Shown piece after piece: positions 6,230 to 9,147 of a DNA stretch of 9,147 bases. Location: the NCBI GenBank assembly GCA_026984165.1, contig JALSSQ010000236.1:1-9147 (forward strand), read 5' to 3'. Source of the DNA: Sulfurovum sp. (GTDB lineage: Bacteria; Campylobacterota; Campylobacteria; Campylobacterales; Sulfurovaceae). The notes beneath the pieces are model-generated. The model did no database searches and was not told the DNA's origin. It was given only the letters and a program-made list of their open reading frames with translations. Each line of letters starts with the position of its first letter. Position 1 is the stretch's first letter. A program made the translations under genes and the position numbers.

Positions 6230-6826
6230 TCAGTTGCGTGATTTTGCAAAGAGAGCCAGGTTTTGTGAAACAAATTCCCAGTTGATAAGCTCCCACCATT
6301 TATGCAGATAGTCTGCTCGTGCATTTCTATAGTCGATGTAGTAAGCATGTTCCCATACATCACAGGTTAGGAGTGGGGTATGTTTGTTGAGCAGGGGATT
6401 ACTCGCATTGGCGTGTTGTTCTATGTGTAGTGTGCCACCTTCATCAACACATAGCCATACCCATCCAGAACCAAAGAGTGCTGCACCAGCCTCTAAAAAT
6501 GCTTTTTTTAAAATTTCTCTAGATTTAAAGTCTCGCTGTATAGATACTAAAAGTTCAGGCGAAGGTGTGGTTGATGTACTGCTTAAACCGTTAAAATAAA
6601 AATCATGGTTATAGACCTGTGCAGCATTGTTAAAAATAGCACCTTGTGCAGATTTTACTATTGTGGAAAGATCCATATTTTCATAGGGGGTACCTGCAAT
6701 CAATTTGTTTAGATTGTTTACATATCCTGCATGATGTTTTCCATGGTGATAGCGTATGGTCTCTTTCGAGATAATAGGTTCAAATGCGTTTTCCTCAAAA
6801 GGAAGTGTCATTAGTGTATGTTTCAT
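6230..6826 (-). CDS. sodB: Superoxide dismutase, iron type
   Basis: Converts superoxide to hydrogen peroxide and oxygen; there is no signal peptide, so it is cytoplasmic. The 198-residue length is usual for bacterial Fe-SOD. Metal ligands are H27 (RYHHGKHH), H74 (YNHDFYF), D156 and H160 (DVWEHAYYIDY). Q70 in NAAQVYNH is the outer-sphere glutamine supplied from the N-terminal half, which marks the Fe type rather than the Mn type, where it comes from the C-terminal half. Tyr72 and Phe78 stand where E. coli Fe-SOD has tryptophans, a mild departure in the active-site shell. The start has AAGGA (6833-6837) 6 nt upstream and gives a normal N-terminus. It is transcribed alone from an extended -10 promoter. 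Its nearness to the suf genes fits protection and repair of Fe-S clusters, but it is not in their operon. Confidence 0.94.
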   Translation of the reverse strand: MKHTLMTLPFEENAFEPIISKETIRYHHGKHHAGYVNNLNKLIAGTPYENMDLSTIVKSAQGAIFNNAAQVYNHDFYFNGLSSTSTTPSPELLVSIQRDFKSREILKKAFLEAGAALFGSGWVWLCVDEGGTLHIEQHANASNPLLNKHTPLLTCDVWEHAYYIDYRNARADYLHKWWELINWEFVSQNLALFAKSRN

Positions 6827-6865
6827 TGAGCATCCTTTATATGAGTTTAAATTTTAGGTTTACCT

Positions 6866-6874
6866 ATTATAGCA
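6866..6874 (-). promoter_or_regulatory. Extended -10 promoter of the superoxide dismutase gene
   Basis: On the minus strand TGCTATAAT (6866-6874) is a TGn-extended, perfect -10 box; no good -35 is visible 17 bp upstream. The transcription start would be near 6859, about 33 nt before the ATG. A small dyad, TAGGT-TT-ACCTA (6855-6866), lies on the start site and could be an operator, though it is short. Confidence 0.6.
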
Positions 6875-7008
6875 TGATATTACAGGACTTGTTGCTGGAA
6901 TATATAATATAAGTAATAGATACAGGGATTATATAATTTTTGAAAGAAAATATACAATAGAAAGAGTTATAAGTCCCAGTCATAGCCATTGACGCAGTTA
7001 TTTAATAA

Positions 7009-7680
7009 TTAGTCGATAAGTGACGCTATCATGTATCCTACTTTCATTTGACTTTTGATGATATTAAAAGGTAATTTTTTTCTCAATTCAGCGATGAGTT
7101 GTCTTAAGGGATAACTCTCTCTGATTTCTCCTTCCCATACATAATCATGTATTACATCAACATTAACGTATGTGTTGAGATTTTTTATTAGCAGATTTGA
7201 GAGTCTTTTTTCTTTATATCGTAAATGAATGGTTTTATCTTTATAGATAAAGCTTTCATGCAATAAATCATATTGTAGTTGATAGGCAATATTGACTCTC
7301 TTGGGCTGTTTTTTATTTAGAAGATTGTCAACCCTGACATCTAACTCTTTTAAGTGAAATGGTTTTTTGATATATTCATTGCAGCCTTTTTCAAAGGCAA
7401 AAGTGAAATTCTCAATTTCCAGTGATGCAGTAATCATGATTATAGGAGTTGTAATATCTTTCTTTCTAATATATTCAAGTAGTTCTAAGCCATTGATTTC
7501 AGGGATATTAATATCAAGGAGATAAAGATCAAAGATATTTGTATCGATATGATGGATAGCTTTCATACCAGTTGTAACACTTACTATACTGTCAAAATAC
7601 TTTAGGCTGAAGAATTCTATAAGTGCCATATTGAGTTGCATATTATCTTCTACGATGAGTACTTTTAAGGAAGTTTTCAT
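7009..7680 (-). CDS. OmpR-family two-component response regulator
   Basis: A 223-residue transcription factor made of a receiver domain (about 5-120) and a winged-helix DNA-binding domain (about 135-220). Receiver residues are all present: E11 and D12 for metal, phospho-acceptor D56 in LLDINIP, T84 in MITAS, Y103 and K106 in YIKKPF. The C-terminal part has the typical recognition-helix and wing pattern LRQLIAELRKKL ... KVGYMI. It lies 34 bp downstream of the sensor kinase gene in the same direction, and the two very probably form one system. Target genes cannot be deduced. No Shine-Dalgarno sequence is seen before the ATG at 7680, so translation may be weak or depend on the kinase mRNA. The gene is notably AT-rich. 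Confidence 0.92.
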   Translation of the reverse strand: MKTSLKVLIVEDNMQLNMALIEFFSLKYFDSIVSVTTGMKAIHHIDTNIFDLYLLDINIPEINGLELLEYIRKKDITTPIIMITASLEIENFTFAFEKGCNEYIKKPFHLKELDVRVDNLLNKKQPKRVNIAYQLQYDLLHESFIYKDKTIHLRYKEKRLSNLLIKNLNTYVNVDVIHDYVWEGEIRESYPLRQLIAELRKKLPFNIIKSQMKVGYMIASLID

Positions 7681-7714
7681 TCAAGAAGTATAGTGTAAAG
7701 ATTGTTAGAAAAAA

Positions 7715-8971
7715 TTAAATGTGAAAGATATAAGTAAATGTATTTAGATCTTTGTATGATTCAGCCAAGTATATGATGTTGTTTTTTATACATATGTTTT
7801 TAACCATATATAGTCCTAAGCCTAAGCTCCTTTTTTCGCTATTGATTTCTGTATAATTTTTGTCAAATATTTTTGTAATATTTTGGATTTTTTTACCTTG
7901 GGAAGTAAATTTTAGTATAATTTGGGTATGAGTTTTACTTAGAAAAACTTCTATTAAACTATATTCTTTACTATGTTTAATAGCATTGGTGATATTATTG
8001 TCAATAAGTCTTTCGAGTTCCGTATCATTCATAAAAATAGATATATTTGGGGAAATATGTATATTTATTTTTTTATAGTGATGTTGTATTGTAACTCTAA
8101 AAAAATCAATACGCTTTTCAACAAATGCTGAGAAATCGATTTGAATAGGTTTGTATTCAATTGTATCGTTGGATATAATATAAGAAAGGTCTTCAAATGC
8201 ATTGTTTAACATATTGATAGCAGAATTAATCTGTTTGATATTATTGGAAGAGTGTGTATCTGATTTCATTTCCATGAGAGAAGTATTAAACATAATTGTA
8301 CTAAGTGGTGTTCTTATTTGATGCACCATGTCTGCAATAAATTGTTTATTTTCATTGAGTAACTCTTCATTAAGGTCCACTAGCTCTCTAATTTGTTCAT
8401 CTTGTGTATAATTTTTTAAAATCAACATAATTTGTGAGAAATAAAATAGTATCAGCATCACAGGTAGAATAATATGTAGTGGATTATTTTGCATCATAAA
8501 AGTGATAATAAGTGGAAGCATAATGATGCTGATATAGCTAATAGCAATTTTAAATTCTGAAGATAATGAAATACTTGCACCAGCACTAAAACCCAATAAA
8601 GCAACAATAACAAAAATCTGATTAGTGTCATTCATAGTTGATAAAAAATATGACCCCAAAATAGAAAGGATACTAGCCGATAATAAGGAAGTAATGAGAA
8701 AGTGTATATACCATTGTGTTTGCGTGTATTTTTGTGGATAATGCTTGAATTGATATGATTTATATAATCTATACAAAAAGATACTGATACTACTTAATGC
8801 CCAAATAAAGATACTGTATCCTAAATTGTTGTAAAGAATCAAAGTAGTAATAATGATAAAAATAATTGCTGCTATATGACTTTTTTCTGAAAGAGCATAA
8901 AGTGAATTGATAGTACGTGTACTAGGTACATTGATAAGGGATAGCAGAGATAAATTTTTTATATTGTTCAT
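7715..8971 (-). CDS. Membrane sensor histidine kinase with degenerate ATP-binding motif
   Basis: A 418-residue sensor kinase, partner of the downstream regulator. About six hydrophobic segments (roughly 32-48, 51-69, 90-111, 118-136, 142-160, 167-186) form the membrane part, with no large periplasmic domain and no recognisable HAMP. A charged helix (187-213) leads to the H-box MVHQIRTPLS with phospho-acceptor H217. The N-box is LIDNNITNAIKHS (323-335). The G1 box is degenerate: FTSQGK (355-360) has Ser357 in place of the Asp of D-x-G-x-G. The G2 box SLGLGLYMVKN is intact. The ATG at 8971 is preferred although no ribosome binding site is visible. The in-frame TTG at 9040 lies inside the putative -35 box. 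The stimulus is unknown; the membrane-only sensor suggests a signal within or at the membrane. Confidence 0.88.
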   Translation of the reverse strand: MNNIKNLSLLSLINVPSTRTINSLYALSEKSHIAAIIFIIITTLILYNNLGYSIFIWALSSISIFLYRLYKSYQFKHYPQKYTQTQWYIHFLITSLLSASILSILGSYFLSTMNDTNQIFVIVALLGFSAGASISLSSEFKIAISYISIIMLPLIITFMMQNNPLHIILPVMLILFYFSQIMLILKNYTQDEQIRELVDLNEELLNENKQFIADMVHQIRTPLSTIMFNTSLMEMKSDTHSSNNIKQINSAINMLNNAFEDLSYIISNDTIEYKPIQIDFSAFVEKRIDFFRVTIQHHYKKINIHISPNISIFMNDTELERLIDNNITNAIKHSKEYSLIEVFLSKTHTQIILKFTSQGKKIQNITKIFDKNYTEINSEKRSLGLGLYMVKNICIKNNIIYLAESYKDLNTFTYIFHI

Positions 8972-9011
8972 GACAGTTATTGTACTATAGAAATTTGAAT
9001 TTCGAGGTATT

Positions 9012-9040
9012 TTTATATAGTTGTAAAGTAACTTACACAA
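9012..9040 (-). promoter_or_regulatory. Putative promoter and dyad upstream of the two-component operon
   Basis: On the minus strand TTGTGT (9035-9040) and TATAAA (9012-9017) are 17 bp apart; the -35 is weak (three of six). Transcription would start near 9005, about 34 nt before the kinase ATG. Within the spacer an imperfect dyad, TGTA-a-AAGT (9022-9029) with ACTTACA (9031-9037), has seven to eight pairs with one bulge. It could be the binding site of the regulator for autocontrol. Confidence 0.4.
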
Positions 9041-9057
9041 ATATTACATTGCTTGAT

Positions 9058-9063
9058 TATAAT
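9058..9063 (+). promoter_or_regulatory. Possible -10 box of a rightward promoter
   Basis: A perfect TATAAT on the plus strand, preceded by an AT-rich stretch but no good -35. It would fire away from the kinase gene. If used, transcription begins close to the ATG at 9068, which would make that frame nearly leaderless, or the true gene lies further right. Confidence 0.3.
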
Positions 9064-9067
9064 TTTG

Positions 9068-9147
9068 ATGGATGATTTGAATACTAGGGAAAAAGATAAG
9101 AGTCATCCAAAAAATTATGGTTTTAGGTGCTTTATTTTAAAGTTTTT
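9068..9147 (+). CDS. Possible 5' end of an unidentified gene, cut by window edge
   Basis: An ATG at 9068 opens a frame that stays open to the window end (26 codons, MDDLNTREKDKS at the start, then turning hydrophobic). There is no ribosome binding site, and random frames of this length are common in such DNA. A GTG at 9127 in another frame is also open. I do not recognise the peptide. This is listed because a divergent gene next to a two-component system is a frequent regulatory target. Confidence 0.2.
   Translation, partial: MDDLNTREKDKSHPKNYGFRCFILKF

Noticed and set aside
6979..6993. Hairpin GTCA/TGAC after the response regulator as a terminator
   Set aside because: Only four base pairs with a 7-nt loop and no T-tract downstream on the minus strand.
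8972..9040. TTG start at 9040 giving a longer kinase
   Set aside because: No ribosome binding site, and it falls in the probable -35 box; the extra residues do not resemble a signal or domain.
1..9147. CRISPR array, transposon ends, tRNA or rRNA genes
   Set aside because: No regularly spaced repeats, no transposase, no long terminal inverted repeats and no cloverleaf or rRNA-like stretch were seen on either strand.

Overview
The window looks like a chromosomal segment of a Campylobacterota (epsilonproteobacterial) genome, possibly close to Sulfurovum. This is an inference from AT-rich, tightly packed genes, T-rich sequence upstream of a perfect -10 box, and the general look of the proteins. 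It was not tested by alignment. All ten complete genes are intact, and I see no rRNA, tRNA, CRISPR array or insertion sequence.

Layout, left to right. (1) 1-830, + strand: a two-gene toxin-antitoxin module, with a ribbon-helix-helix antitoxin and a GNAT acetyltransferase toxin overlapping by 8 nt. A sigma70-like promoter lies in front, with an inverted repeat over its -10 box. (2) 827-5101, - strand: a compact SUF iron-sulfur assembly operon, sufB-sufC-sufD-sufE, followed by a DUF59 (MIP18/SufT-like) gene. Its genes overlap or abut, each with a good Shine-Dalgarno sequence, and a strong promoter lies at 5139-5167. No cysteine desulfurase gene (sufS) is present. The operon and the toxin-antitoxin module meet tail to tail with a 4-nt overlap and no terminator. 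(3) 5102-5378: a divergent intergenic region with two promoters and two inverted repeats. (4) 5379-6140, + strand: a HAD-superfamily phosphatase of the LHPP/HDHD2 type with a GTG start. (5) 6230-6826, - strand: an iron-type superoxide dismutase. (6) 7009-8971, - strand: a two-component system, sensor kinase first and OmpR-type regulator second, in very AT-rich DNA without clear ribosome binding sites. (7) 9041-9147: a possible divergent promoter and the start of an unidentified reading frame cut by the window edge.

How it fits together: SufBCD build Fe-S clusters, SufE would hand over sulfur from a desulfurase encoded elsewhere, and the DUF59 protein probably helps cluster maturation or transfer. 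Superoxide dismutase protects such clusters, so the middle of the window has an Fe-S and oxidative-stress theme. The toxin-antitoxin pair and the two-component system are probably separate units; their lower GC fits, but does not prove, a different history.

I found no clearly new multi-gene system. The points most worth a second look are the desulfurase-free suf operon with its tailored DUF59 protein, the stop-codon overlap of suf with the toxin gene, the internal duplication in the antitoxin, the degenerate ATP-binding motif in the sensor kinase, and the palindromes in several promoters.
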